Positions 43,273 to 55,347 of a DNA stretch of 64,000 nucleotides are shown one piece after another. Where the stretch lies: assembly GCA_015956445.1 (NCBI GenBank), contig WIUZ02000012.1:62001-126000 (forward strand), given 5' to 3'. Position 1 is the first letter of the stretch; every line of letters begins with the position of its first letter. Below the pieces are notes generated by a model. That model ran no database searches, was not told where the DNA came from, and was given only the letters and a program-made list of their open reading frames with translations. The DNA is from Thelephora terrestris (Eukaryota > Basidiomycota > Agaricomycetes > Thelephorales > Thelephoraceae). Both the position numbers and the translations under genes were made by a program.

Positions 43273-46193
43273 TGTCAGCGTGCTGAAATTTTATTCCTTT
43301 TTTTGAACCATTTTCACACCCAACTTTCGCCCACTTTCCTTACCTATACCCCTTTCTTATCTTATCTGTCCCCCTTATTACGACTCACACGTCATCCGAA
43401 AGGCAAGACACAGATGATATTACACGTACACACATAGCGAAGACACGAGACAACCAAACCAACGGAGTTGAATCCGCACGGACTCTATGGACGAGGACCA
43501 AGGTGTACAAACCCTAGCTGTCAAGACCTGGTTTGCCAGTACTCCTCAGCACTGGCAACCTCCTCCTCCGTCCCCTCCGAGGCACTCTCGATGGCTTCCT
43601 CGTCGACCATCTCGACGACCCGAGCTTCCTCCAGACGATGAGCTACGGCCAGCTGAACCTCGGCGGGCAGGCGGTTCCTCGCTGAATCGACCATAGTCTG
43701 ATTCAGAGTCCTCTGGACTGACCAACCCTCCACTCTCTCGGTCAGTTGAGCCACTAGGCAAACGGCCACCGCTGCACGCTGGACCAACAAGAGCGTAAGG
43801 TCGGTTAAGCCGTTCACGTCGACGGACTCCACCGGAATCAGTTCGCCGCGATCCACGCGACACTGTAGCATCGTCGCATCGGAATAGGACGGTGGATTCA
43901 ATGTCTCCACCCTGGCGGACGACGTTGGGATCACTGGGACGCATGCGGTGCGCTGGACGAAGTGCCCCACGATAAGGAACCCAACGACGAGCATGGATAG
44001 AACGTTGCCCACGCACCGGCGAGATCGACAGAGGCGGAATCGGAACAGCCACCTCGTTCTCCCCCACGTACTCCAACTCGGGAGAACTGCTAACCGGATT
44101 CACGGCCGTCTCCTCGGACGTCTCGCGGACGACCTCTTCCCCGCCATCAGTGTGCGCCGGTGTACGGTACGAACCGTCGGAGGCTAAAAAGGATGTCAGT
44201 GGACAAGTCAACTATGTCAACCGACATCCCACCTATTGGGGAAGCCATCCGATCCGGTATCGACTCGTCCTCGGACTCGTCGCGAACCGCAGCCACCGAA
44301 CGAGTGCGGCAGTGGCACAACCGCTCGCTCATCGATTCGACCCGAGCGCCCAACAACGGCAAGGCGTCGTCCAACGTATCAACCTAGGAATGGCGTGAGC
44401 TCTCTTGGATGAAGACCAGGAGAAGTCGCACCGACCTTGGTGTCGAGCTCATTCAGAGCCCTTCTGTGACGGTTGAGCCGTCGGTCGACCTCAATCAAGT
44501 CCTGTTGGATGGTGTCGTCCCATTCCTTCAAGGACTCAACCAACCGATTGTGTTCTTCACGCATCACCAGCATCTCGCTCTCAAATGTCACGCGAAGCGT
44601 ATCATTCATCAGGAGCAGTGTCTTCTTCATGTCCAACGCTTCCGAATACATCCTACGGGCGTCGTCCTTCGCTTCCTTCACTTCACGCTTCAGCCGCTCA
44701 TTCTATAAGCCTGTCAGTGTTATCCCACAAGCGGGATGCACAGACTGACTCACCGCTTTCTGTTCTGTCCTCAAAAGGAACCAAAGGCGGTGACCAACGG
44801 CTGCTGTGTAATGTTGCGAACGAGTCGCTCCTGGCCACCTTCCTTCGCTGTTTCCCAGGTCGTAGATTCCCATCTTCAGAAGACCCCACAACGATGACGC
44901 CACCGGAGTCTCCCATGGCATACGCAACTCGGTGTCAAATGTGACCCCGCGCATAGACTCCTGTAACTTGTGGTCAATCAAGTTGTGATACCACAACTCG
45001 TCATCCATGGTCAAGTAGTGGGGAGGCCTGGCGATCGTTGCCTCCAGTTGTTGAGCATCCACCTTATCAGCAATAGCGAAGATCTACGATGCGATGTCAG
45101 TTGTTGCCAGCAAACGGCGACACGTGACGTCGCACCTCGTGATAACTGGGGTCCGCCACGTTGGCGTTCGGAAGGAAGTAACCCTTGTTCTGCACGGACC
45201 GAGGATCCGCGGACTCAATGGTAGCGGTGCTGTTCTCAGCACGGAAGACACGATCGGAGATCATGGGCATAGTGAATGAGTAGTTGGTTGGTAGGACTGT
45301 TGGTTTGAGAAGAAGGGAGTTTGATGGATCCAACGGCCGGTTTGCGCTACGCTTTATTCGACCACCGACAGCGCTCGCGCCCTATTCGCCATTGGATCGG
45401 TCCATCGTTTCACCGGCCCAGACTCCCCATACATTCGCTTCAGTCATTCAAGTCCCACTCGGTCTTTTGTTGTCCCGATCGGATGAGCTGACACGTCGTC
45501 CTCTTATTGGTCAGTCTTCACATGTGATATTGTCCTTTGTCATTCCTTTCCCACACGACGTCATGACCCCTTTCTTATTCTCTCACGAACCCTGACCCAT
45601 TAGTCATTCCTTTATCATTTCTATTCTCTATTTCGGGCCGCTTACTGTCCCAGCTTACTCTCGGCCCTTCTTTGCTCCGAGTTATTATTAGATAGGATTA
45701 TCTCTGTCCCGGCCGCTCTCCTATATAGGTACCAGTAGAGTAGCTGAGGACTCCCCATCTTTGATATCTCGGGAAGTCCTCTTCTCCTTGCAGCATCGGT
45801 GTATTTGCTGTAGGCCACTGAAGAGCTTATCGAGTAACTCTCTGAACACGTTCGCTCTCCTCTCTCTCTCAGCCTTGCGTTAAGAATCGGCGAACGCGCT
45901 TACGAAAAGGAGTTCCTCGCCGCTCTCTTAATCAAGCACCAGTTTGAGGCGCCATCCTCAGGCTCTTATCTCTGCCCTCAGAAGACGATAGGGATTGATC
46001 TGATAGAGGCTCGGCACTCCTGCTGTGAATTCGGACAACCTACCGGAGAACGTTCGTCCATCGCGTTTTGGACCACGTAGACTTTGGGTGGATATAGGGA
46101 AGTCGTTCCCCCTTTGCCCCATTGTTTCTTGTTGGTTGGAGTTGCGACTCACCAACAGCACTGGTACCTGAAGGGCGAAGAGTGGCCCTGACA
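43273..46193 (+). mobile_element. LTR of family D, copy 2 (2,921 bp)
   Basis: It starts TGTCAGCGTGCTG and ends GTGGCCCTGACA, without the palindromic insertions of copy 1. The flanks do not match: GGTTG on the left (within a family A gene) and CAGGC on the right (a different gene-like sequence). Either it is one LTR of an element lost by deletion, or an ectopic exchange joined two loci here. The TATA box is at 45721-45728. Confidence 0.82.
43521..45270 (-). CDS. Antisense U3 gene of family D, reference copy
   Basis: Start MPMISDRVFR at 45270. Predicted first intron 45084-45135 and second 44703-44753 have GT/AG ends; the blocks between them are 135 and 330 bp, both whole codons. Block 2 (ARQLEATIARPPHYL, DDELWYHNLIDHKLQESMRG, GIYDLG, LWFLLRTEQKA) aligns with block 2 of family A. 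Block 3, NERLKREVKEAKDDARRM onwards, aligns with VERLEREVKEAKADVLRL and is probably coiled coil. Block 4 has ARVESMSERLCHC, like AQVESLQDKTCNC in A. A last 64-bp intron (GTGCGT to TCGTCCAG, near 43955-44020) leads to an Arg/Glu-rich C-terminus ending YWQTRS. Introns between blocks 3 and 5 are less certain. It looks whole or nearly so. Confidence 0.62.
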
Positions 46194-47269
46194 CAGGCCA
46201 TGTTGGACCGTCTCCAATTGTCAAAGTCCTTTGCAAACCTTGGGAGTGCCAAATACTATAGGTTTGAAAGCACTACTGACCACGATGGTCAGAAGGAGCG
46301 TTGGTTTCGTGAACTGCTTACAAGGCATGATGCCCTGCGCAACCTGGAACTTACTGATAGCTGTCATCTGTGGTAAGAACTTTTGTTTCATTTCCACTTT
46401 CTTCTCACTGAAAAACCACACAGGTTTAACTGCATCCTCAACCAGTGGAACACTTCGGAAGAATTCAATTTTGAACGGAACATGCACCTTAACCAAGAGC
46501 TCGCCAGCGACAAAATGGATGAGTTTGAATGGATAGAGGAAGATCTGATGGCTGTAGATGTCCCTCTCCCAACTTTCCAAGAGGGTTCTCTCCTGCATCA
46601 GCTTGAGACCTCTCAGTTCTCACTGGACACAGGCGTGGCAGAACTCTGGTTGGATAACCACATCTTTGCTTTGAAGAGCTGGGGGCTCCATCTGACCGGA
46701 GAAGAAGATCCCTCCTGCAACAAATTTTTTCCTAGAAGACTTGGCCTTTTCACAGAACGTCCTGACACGAATTTGCGAAGATTGTTCGATGGCGGGCTCA
46801 AAGGGCTCACTGCCGACTTCGATCTCCACCTGTCCCATCCTGGCAGAGACAGGCTCCCTCAGCAGCTGTCAGGGTCCGTCCTTCACATCCAGCCTGTTGG
46901 AAAGGCATACTTGTTAACGGTCAGAGATAAAGACGCTTATCCCTGGAAGCTCTTGATCGAAGACCCCCTGGTCCTGCTCCAAATAGAAAGGGAACAGTGG
47001 CACCTCCAACCCGAAGGACTCGTTTCAAATCTCATCCAGAAAGGCCTCCGTTTCAAAATCCTCTACCCCTGCTACCAGGAAGGAGCGACCTTCTATCAAA
47101 ACCCGGGTCCTGTGACCCACCCGATGGGTAAAGCCACGACTCACACAGACTACCTGGCCTACCGTCTTGAGGTAGCCCACTTCTTTGAGTTCTACCCTCA
47201 TGCTCATGTGGCGGCGTTGTGTTCTGGTGGGATCCTTTGGAGGATTGCTGTCGACGTTCTTCCAATCCC
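46194..47269 (+). pseudogene. Gene-like stretch with one intron, unknown family, cut at both ends
   Basis: A frame enters from the LTR border (AMLDRLQLSKSFANLGSAKY), runs to TDSCHLW, and continues after a 51-bp intron (46373-46423, GTAAGA to CACAG) as FNCILNQWNTSEEFNFERN. It carries on through DLMAVDVPLPTF, WLDNHIFALKSWG, VTHPMGKATTHTDYLAYRLEV and GGILWRIAVDVLPIP. The family C LTR then enters at 47270, and the frame stays open in the 27 bp after that LTR (55992-56018). The 5' part is missing at the D LTR. Length and style resemble Agaricomycete families expanded with transposons, but I cannot name one. Confidence 0.5.
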
Positions 47270-47645
47270 TGTCATGAACACATGACATGTTATGCAAAAT
47301 CACACAGATAATTCAAGACATTGGTCTTATTCGCAAACATAGTAATAGTACAAGTAGACCTACAAAAGAAACTAAACAAGAAGGAAGGGATCTATCTTAC
47401 AGACGCAGTCCTGATCTATCGGACAACGATGAGCGAAGTGGAAGGGATTATATACCGACTGAGGGCAGTATGTATAATCCTGAGATACCGGATCCACCCA
47501 GCAGTCCCGGCATCCCAGAACATCATGCTTCAAACTATCAAACATATCCCTCCTCACTGAATCTAACCCTTCACGGACTAGATCGAATCCATACTTTTCC
47601 TGAAGACTCGCCACTGTCAGGGCCACTCAACCCCAACAACTACCA

Positions 47646-48368
47646 CACTGGGGGCAGACCCCTACTTACCCGGCAGGCAAATTGAGGGTTTTTTGAGAGT
47701 TTTTCAACAATTTACTCAGATTTTACCCAGTGGGTTCATTGTGAACAAATTCAAAACTTACCCACCACTTTGCCCTCAATTTGATTGGTGGGTAAGTTTT
47801 GAAATTGTTCTCAACAAGCTCATCAGTTTGCCCATGAGGTACTTCTTTGACAAAACTCTAAGGGTTCTTTCACAAATTGCACAAAATGTGCCCACCACAT
47901 GCTCTGAGCCACTCATCAATAGTTCTTTCAAAACTTGCTCACAACATACTCAGTAACATACTCACCAGGTTTTCTTTGATGTAATCACAACAAACTCTTG
48001 ATATGCTCAATTTCTTGACAAACTCTCAACAATCCCACTGTGTACATGATTGAACATGTTGTGGGCAAATTTGTGGGTATTTTGTGAAAGAACTCTGGGC
48101 GAGTGGCTCAGATGATGTGGTGGACACATTTTGCACAATTTGTGAAAGAACTCTTAGAGTTTTGTCAAAGAAGTACCTCATGGGCAAACTGATGAGCTTG
48201 TTGAGAACAATTTCAAAACTTACCCACCAATCAAATTGAGGGCAAAGTGGTGGGTAAGTTTTGAATTTGTTCACAATGAACCCACTGGGTAAAATCTGAG
48301 TAAATTGTTGAAAAACTCTCAAAAAACCCTCAATTTGCCTGCCAGGTAAATAGGGGTCTGCCCCCAGT
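47646..48368. mobile_element. Palindromic CACTA-like element 5 (723 bp)
   Basis: It starts CACTGGGGGCAGACCCC and ends with its complement, lacking only the last G. ACCA is repeated on both sides (47642-47645 and 48369-48372). The empty site is AACTACCAGT in other A LTRs (near 60290). Interior words (TTTGTGAAAGAACTC, GGTAAGTTTTGAA) differ from the other five, so it is a separate subfamily. Confidence 0.78.
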
Positions 48369-50041
48369 ACCAGTGCACTGAGCCGACTCCGCAGAGTACT
48401 CACTAGTCCAACTAGCTTGTGAGAGAACGATCATGTCTCTATTCTTCTGGTAGGTTGTCCGAGGTCACTGCAAGTCAGGTCGAAATCCTAAAGAGAAACC
48501 CAACCTAAACCGTTCTTCGTTCGGTTTAACCAACAAGGGTTTATCCCTACAACAGGATTGATGACTCCACCAGTTGATCAACTGGACGCTCGAGGTATTC
48601 TACAAGATGAACGCTGGGGTTCTATAGTTACGAGGCGCAGTTGACGCACAGAGCGGGAGGGAGAGCAGATGGGGATGTCTTGGATCAAACAAGAAACTCT
48701 GACTTGGCCTTAACTGCAACTGGGCTGAGAAGGGCAGAGGATTTCCTGAGGTAACAAAACTAAGGTACTACGATACAGCCACAGTTGCTACTTATACTAC
48801 AGGAGTGGCCATGACGTCAATACCCTAATATACCCTTATCAAGCCAAAACAAAGGGAGATAAGGAGTGTGAGAACGCTAAGTAAGGGAAGCGATCAAAGG
48901 TGACGCGTGGGAGAATAAAAGACGAAGGGCCTTACTAGCGTGTGAAGGATTGCATAAAAGATAAGAAATGTCCGCATGAAACATAGGGGTAAAGATAACA
49001 CTAGTCCAAAAGAAAAGGGGACATGGGGTTGTGAAAGTTCGTACCTGGGGATCTCACCCAAGGGCCAGGTGTCAATCTCCCTTTACATGGCTTTGCCAGC
49101 TGGATTCGGGAGTAGAGACATTCAACATCCCTTGTTGTCTGTAGGCGGTAACAGCATCACGGACAAGTGGCAACCTCAATGTACGTCCGAACATGAGGAG
49201 GTCGGGCCTAGACTCATGGGACATGAGGGATTACAGATTCGCCGGTGTTTCACGCTAACGGCTACTTCCACATTCGCTGGGCTAAACAAAAGGAGTCTAA
49301 GGCACTCCTTCCGAATAACGGTGATTCCTTCCTCTGGTTAGGAGACTGTGATGTGACTGTCCACGTGTGTGATCAGGGTCCAGGGTTGATCGTAATCGTA
49401 AAGTCATGAGGGGTCGTAAAAGGGGTTCTTGATGTCATAAAGGGGTCATCAGGGTCTTGAAACCTATTTTTAGTGTGCGCGCGCGTTCTAGGCGTTCCGG
49501 AACGAAGTTCTTCCAAGGCCGTCCTGCGGGCCGAGGTGTCAGCTTGATGTAGTAAGCCAACGATGATGGTACAGTGGCGGAAGTTGATGTGACCCGGACC
49601 AATGAGATTCGTCGAGGTAGGTCACGTGAAGGATCACCGGTCTAGGCTATAAGAAGGATGTCTTCTTGAAGCCATCCTTGATCAGCAACACCAGCAACTT
49701 CCCCATCATCTTACCAAAACATGTCCTTCCCCAACAACCATACCTACAAAGTTGCCAACGGCATCTCCACCATTTCTCGCATCGACTGTCGTGCCGCCGC
49801 TCACAAGACCTATGCCACTGCGGCGGGGACTCCCTATACCACTGATGACCAGGTATGGGGGAGACCTAGGGCTTCGTGTGTTTGCACTAACGCCTTCCTC
49901 TAGGTAGAGGTTCGTTCTTTCGGCATTGAGGTCGAGCTAACGGCTTCTAGATCTTGGAGGTCATCACGGAGGTGGACGCCGAACGTCTCAGGGAGACGAT
50001 CCCTCATTTGATGGGATTAACCTGGGACAATGAGCTCTGGG

Positions 50042-52461
50042 TGTCAGGCCGACGCGACCTCTACAGTTCAATAGCACTCTTGCTATCCAAACCTATCACA
50101 CACAGGGGTCAAACACACAGTTATAATCCTGTTGCAAACCCAGGGATATCGGAAGTCTCTTCACGGACTAGATTGGAGAAGAGGAGAAAGAAGGAGACTG
50201 GGGTCTTCAGGCACTCTTGCTCTAAGCACACAGCAGTAGAGGTCACAGAGAGTCTGATGATAACAAATCTAAGGAGTACAGGCTAAACTACTCTGAGTAT
50301 ATATACTACTTAGATTTGTGACGTGACAGTGACATGTAACTACCCTAAAGATACAAACACAGACAAATATGGTCCGTGCACAGCACTGCATGGTCTGTGC
50401 GTTACGTGGTGACTAATGCTACAAATTATCAGCTGATAAACGAAAGTGTGGCGGCCAATAGCAATTTGAGAGCATTACAAAGCAGTTACAAAGCATGACG
50501 TAGCCTGGGAATGTTCGGAAGGAATGTGGGTATGACTGACTAACAGCCAATGGCAAAAGGGGAGCATATGACTAAGAAATAGGGGCATATGATGTCATGT
50601 GGGTCATGCGCAGTAAACAATAGAAATGATGACTCAACTCCTGAGTCGTGGAAGGGGCGTGGCATTTGGTATATAACCAAAGGGGGTTGGATGACTGGGT
50701 CTCTCAACAAACCCACCTTTGTTACACACAACCAATATGCCTCGTGCTCAAACTCGTGTTCCTACTCGCCGCTCTTCTTCCTACTCTCCTGTCCAGGAGA
50801 ACAACTTCAACATTGACCGCTTCTCCCATGCCCGTCGGGATCCTTCCCGTCCTTATCCCACCTTGGGAGCAGTTATGGACCGGACCGCCACCGCCGACCC
50901 TAAGGAAGGGTTCTCTGACTTAGGTGGGGGCCCTGCTTGCGCATTCCGGTTTAGGAAACCAAGCTAACTCCTTTTAGGTTTCAGGGACTTTCTCCAAGCT
51001 GCTCGAAGGGTATCTCGGCGCAAGTTGGCGCGTATCGAAACTAACCCTTATGCGAACGAACTCCTCAATAGGGGTGTTGAGTTCGTGACTGAGGCCAACG
51101 AGACCTTCAACTCCGTGTTGGAGGCCAGCGTTCTTCATACGGGGAACGTTGGGTCCATGTTAATGGACGAAGTGGCTCATGTCAATGAGCGCATTGATGG
51201 TCGTCGTGAGGAGATAGAGGTCTTGGAGAATTGGAGGGAGGATATGCAGGGTGTTATTCATGGGCAAGAAGATAGTATCGTTCGGCAGGGCGCCGACATC
51301 GATTTGTTGAAGGTAAGAAAGTTTGGGTCTGGAGTGATTGACCTTTCTAACTCAAACTTTCTTTTTAGGGAGAGGTGACTACTCTCAAGGACTTGGTCCG
51401 GGCTCTGGTTACCAAAACTGGAGAATTGGAGGACGATAAGGTAACGGGTAGGGGTTGAAGGTTTTTTGATGACTTCTAACCCTATTCGTTTTAGGTTCGC
51501 CTTACTCGTCGAGTCTCCGAGTTGACCGGAGAGGTCCGGGATCTCCAGAGGAGGTGTAACGAGCCGGAGGTCTGAGTCAAAGAAGAGGAGTTGGAAATCC
51601 CGCATCGGGCCGGGTCGCCGATAGTCCCTAATCGGGCTGAGTCGCCACCCGCTCGTTTGTTGGTCCGTCACAAGAACAGGTTGGTTCCCATTGATGATGA
51701 GGTCATTGAGATCGGGAGCGACGAATTCTATCAGAATGTAGGAGTTGTCCGTAGGGATACTCCTCGTCCTGAGTTCGTTTCTACTCCTTGGGATAGTCGC
51801 CGTCAATGGCCTGCTCTGGAGTATGATCCGTACGCCGAGTTCGTTCCCGATAGTGAACCAAACTCTGATACGGAGCTTCCAGATTACGATGACTTGTCGG
51901 ATGTGGACCCGAACGAGATCCGGGAGCAGAACTGGTTGAATGAGGAGTTGGTGAGATCGGCATTGGAAGTAGTACAAAGGATCCGAAGAGATATTGATTA
52001 GATAACTCTTTTGTACTGTTGGCTTCCAATGAATCTTCTTTCTTGTCTATTGCGTGTGATCCATGAGTTGTAAAGCATAATGGTTTTCATAAGTCCAATC
52101 CAAGGGTCAGATTAATAAGCCGGTTGACTTCTGCGAGAGGTCAGCGCGCGTCGCTTATTAATACATCCCTTGTTGTCGGTAGCCTGAATATCTACTAGTC
52201 GTCCAGGGGCAACGGAGGGCCAGGTAGGGGGAATCTTCGTATGAAGGTTCGCCGGTACATGTTCACGTATTATACCTCGGGTCTTCTGGGGTATCTTGAC
52301 TAGTAGCACGTTCCACGTATTGGACTTTGAATCGTTAAGCATAGGGCATGGTGCATAATAAACAGTTTACCGCCGTGTTTAGGGCAGGGCACCAACTGAC
52401 TTAGTGGTGATGAGGCGTTAAATAAAGAAAATAAAAGGGGGTAAACGGCAAAATCATCACA
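50042..52461 (-). mobile_element. Solo LTR, family B (2,420 bp), inside the A LTR
   Basis: It runs from TGTCAGGCCGACGC to AAATCATCACA with a perfect 5-bp duplication CTGGG (50037-50041 and 52462-52466). It is the innermost level of a B-in-A-in-C nest, so it is the youngest of the three. Confidence 0.9.
50737..52001 (+). CDS. Antisense U3 gene of family B, copy in 50042-52461
   Basis: Start MPRAQTRVP at 50737, with TATATAACC about 65 bp upstream and TGACTCA before it. The four blocks and three short introns sit as in the copy at 26905. The second intron (GTAAGAAAG to TTTTTAG) differs in sequence from that of other copies while keeping its ends and position, as expected of a spliced intron. 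The C-terminus EVVQRIRRDID is unchanged. I cannot tell whether the copy is still functional. Confidence 0.65.
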
Positions 52462-54914
52462 CTGGGTCCGCACAATGATCGCAGAGAAGATGAACTTTCA
52501 GATGTGTGGTAGGTTCGGGGAGCTAGAGCATCCGATCAAGAAGGAGCTCTGGTACACTCTTCAGAGGGGAATCTACGATCAGGACCTGTTGGAGCACGGA
52601 GCAACCGTTCCTCGGGCCGTCCGCCATGCCACCGCTTCCACTAGTCTCTTGTGGTCGCTCGTTCGGGAAGGGGAGAGCCGGGTAGGTTCTCTGTTTGAAT
52701 ATTCGAGTATGACTCTCGACTAATCAAACTGCCTATGTTGAATGATTGGAGCGTGAGGTGAAAGCGGCGAAGGCAGATGTCCTTTGTCTGTCAGCAGAGG
52801 GTCTTCAGATGAAGGAGACCTTGGCCGCTTTCCAGCAGGGCACAAACGAGGCATTGGAGGCGATGGTTGCTACCCATCAGGAGTTGATTGCCGGGTTGAA
52901 AGTTAGGGATAACAACATCAAGGGTGCGCTGGCCAGGAGGGATGAAAAGGTAGCTTTCCTCATCTCGAAGACGAAATGAGGGAAGCTGACACTTCTTCTA
53001 GACTGAAGAACTTGAAAACGTGGTGGCCGTGTTGACGGCGCAGGTCGAGTCCTTGCAGGACAAGACCTGCAACTGTAAGGAGGTGCCTGTGTTGGTTGGT
53101 CAGGGGACAGCCGATGTTCCGTTCGAGCTGGAGTACGCCGATGAGGTGGTACTCCCTTCGCCTAACCCGTCGTCCTATGCCACGCCTCTGATCGAGAATG
53201 CGGTTCCCGTTCTGACTCTGGCTCCGGCTTCTACTCTGGCCGCATCCGACAAGGAGAACTGTGGGCGCTGCACCTTGCAGCCGATTCATCAGTTGGTGAA
53301 GATCGAGGATGAGGTCATGGAAGTGGATCGGGCCGAAGATGCTCCGAGAGTTGCCGAGGTACGTCCAGTGACTAAGGGGCAACGCTGCAAACGCTCTCGA
53401 CGCCGTCCCGCCCATTGTATGACCGCATCGGCTAATCCTTACCCTCGACCAGTTGAGTCGGATGGTGACCAGTCTGGTCGAGGTGAGGGGCGAGGATTCC
53501 GATATTGGGTCCACCGTCCTTACCGACAGGTCAAGTCAGAGATCCAACTCCGACACCAGCTTCGCCTTGCAAGGCAGGATCCCACCCAGGGGTCTGACGA
53601 GGGAGACGGAGGGTCACTTGCCGACTACGTCGATAGTGTTGCCGAGCAGTCACCCGGTGATGGAGATGTGGGACCAGGTGTTCCGCAGTTCGGTGACATC
53701 TGGGAGGCTGATCGGTCCGCTTGAAGGCATCTCTTCCTATCGGCTTGAACTAGTCGTTCAGCTGAGTGCCGAAGACGGTGACGCCATGTTTGGGGAGGTT
53801 CTTGCAAGGAGGGGCCAGCACTACGATCTCCGAGATGGACAGTTGATGACCTTTAGGCCTGCCGTAGATAGAGTCGATTTCTGATGGGACATTTATAGCA
53901 CTTTGTATGGCCATGTAGTTCCGATTCGCTGGGAATAGTACGCGCGTGTGTGTGTTTTGAATGATTGGTGTGAAGGATAAGGAGTGAGAAGCATTCAAAC
54001 ATAAGAAATGGTAAGAAGAGTTCAAAGAAAGAGCGTGTTATAAAAAGTTTTAAAAATACCATGTTCCTGACAGCCACTTCCAACTTCAGCCGCATTCAAA
54101 CTTGACGACTCTTGCTCGACGGACGACACCGCTGTCCAATACGAGTCATTGGACTCTTGCGCTCTTTCTTCGAGGTCCTTGCCACCATCTGAGGAACTGG
54201 GGCAGGACTCCAGGGAGGGGACTGAGGAAGAGGTACCCCTTGATCCTGGCAGTGTCGGAGGGACAATGGGGGAGTGAGGAGCGGGGTCGATGCAATATGC
54301 CCTTCAACACTGGTGCCCGAAATACCGGAAGAAAGATTCCTGGAATGGTTTCCAATGTTCCAAGGCAAAGTGAGTAAAGTCTTCATTAAGACTATTAACA
54401 ACAACATACATCACGTCCATCTGACCCTCCAACTTCCTGATACGATCTTCCCTCTCTTGCTCCATCGCGTTCCTCAAAGGGGAAACCCCAGGAGCCCATC
54501 GACGAGTCCGGTTAGGGTCTTCATAACCGGCCTGTTCCCAAAACTGAGAGGGAGTGTTGTGAGCCGCCAAGAAATCAACGGCAACCTTGTTGTCTTGAGC
54601 GATATCAGTGGGGGTGTCATACAAGTGTTGTTCGACGTCGTAGGGAGTGTCGTCCTTGTAGGAGACAGAAACGAAGGGGGTGGCAGAAGCATTGAGAGAC
54701 ATAGTTTCGAAAGGTGTTTGTGAGAGGGGAGAACTGATGTAGATTGGTGGGAGTGGAAAGGAGACGATGAGGGGAAAAGGCAGAATAACCCATAGCCTAA
54801 ATATGTCTAGATCAATGGACAGCCCAAACGGGTAAGAACAATGCGCCACTATTCCCTATTGTCCCGAAAGGAATAGCTGAACCCTCAACCCTAATCTCGA
54901 TCCCATCAAATCCC

Positions 54915-54998
54915 GAGAAATCCCCATCGATCATGAGAAATCCCCATCAATCATGAGAAATCCCCATCAATCATGAGAGATCCCCACCAGTCTTCTAT
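54915..54998 (+). repeat. Minisatellite in LTR C copy 2
   Basis: About four units of GAGAAATCCCCATCAATCAT (20-21 bp) in tandem. Copy 1 of the LTR (7718-7755) has about two. Confidence 0.75.
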
Positions 54999-55347
54999 TA
55001 CTACCTTGAAACGTAGGAAATCCCCATTGTGCTTCTAATGACTCATCCGCTATTGTTCCCCTGTTCTGCACTCGCCATTAGTTGTTCTAAGTCCCACTTC
55101 TCTGACTCACCCGACCTGCCCTAAATTACGCACAGATCATGTTGATTCCTGTTTGGTTCGTTGTAGAATTATGACTCCTGTAGAGGATTGGGTATATGAG
55201 GAAGAGCGTTCGCTCCTTTCTTTTCCCCATTCTCAATCTCTTCTGTACTCTCCTACCAACTGCTCAATAAAACAAGTAAGCTGAGGAATTCTCCTCTTAC
55301 CTTACGTTTATCTGACTCATTCAAAGCAGGAATTCTCCTGCTAGTGT

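Larger units (their letters stand above)
49721..53884 (+). pseudogene. Antisense U3 gene of family A, split by a solo B LTR
   Basis: Start MSFPNNHTYK at 49721. The B LTR at 50042-52461 sits in the second coding block, right after DNELW, with CTGGG duplicated at 50037-50041 and 52462-52466. Coding resumes at 52467, and the helical, Cys-pair and C-terminal blocks follow, ending FRPAVDRVDF at 53884. Gene broken by the insertion; the remainder is well conserved. Confidence 0.68.
47615..54072 (-). mobile_element. Solo LTR, family A, inverted, with a palindromic element and a B LTR inside
   Basis: It runs from TGTCAGGGCCACTC to CCATGTTCCTGACA, inverted relative to the full-length element, with a perfect 5-bp duplication GCCAC (47610-47614 and 54073-54077). 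It contains the palindrome at 47646-48368 and the solo B LTR at 50042-52461. Without these it is about 3.3 kb. Confidence 0.88.
47372..54702 (-). pseudogene. Antisense U3 gene of family C, copy 2, split by the nested A LTR
   Basis: The N-terminal part is at 54073-54702 (MSLNASATPFVSVSYKD, EQHLYDTPTDIAQDNKVAVDFLAAHN, then MEQEREDRIRKLEGQMDVMY). The C-terminal part is at 47372-47614 (LQEKYGFDLVREGLDSVRRDMF, GCRDCW, YCPQSVYNPFHFAHRC, CVCKIDPF). The two parts match the ends of the copy at 6613-7516 and confirm that the Cys/His-rich tail is a conserved part of the product. Gene broken by the insertion. Confidence 0.6.
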
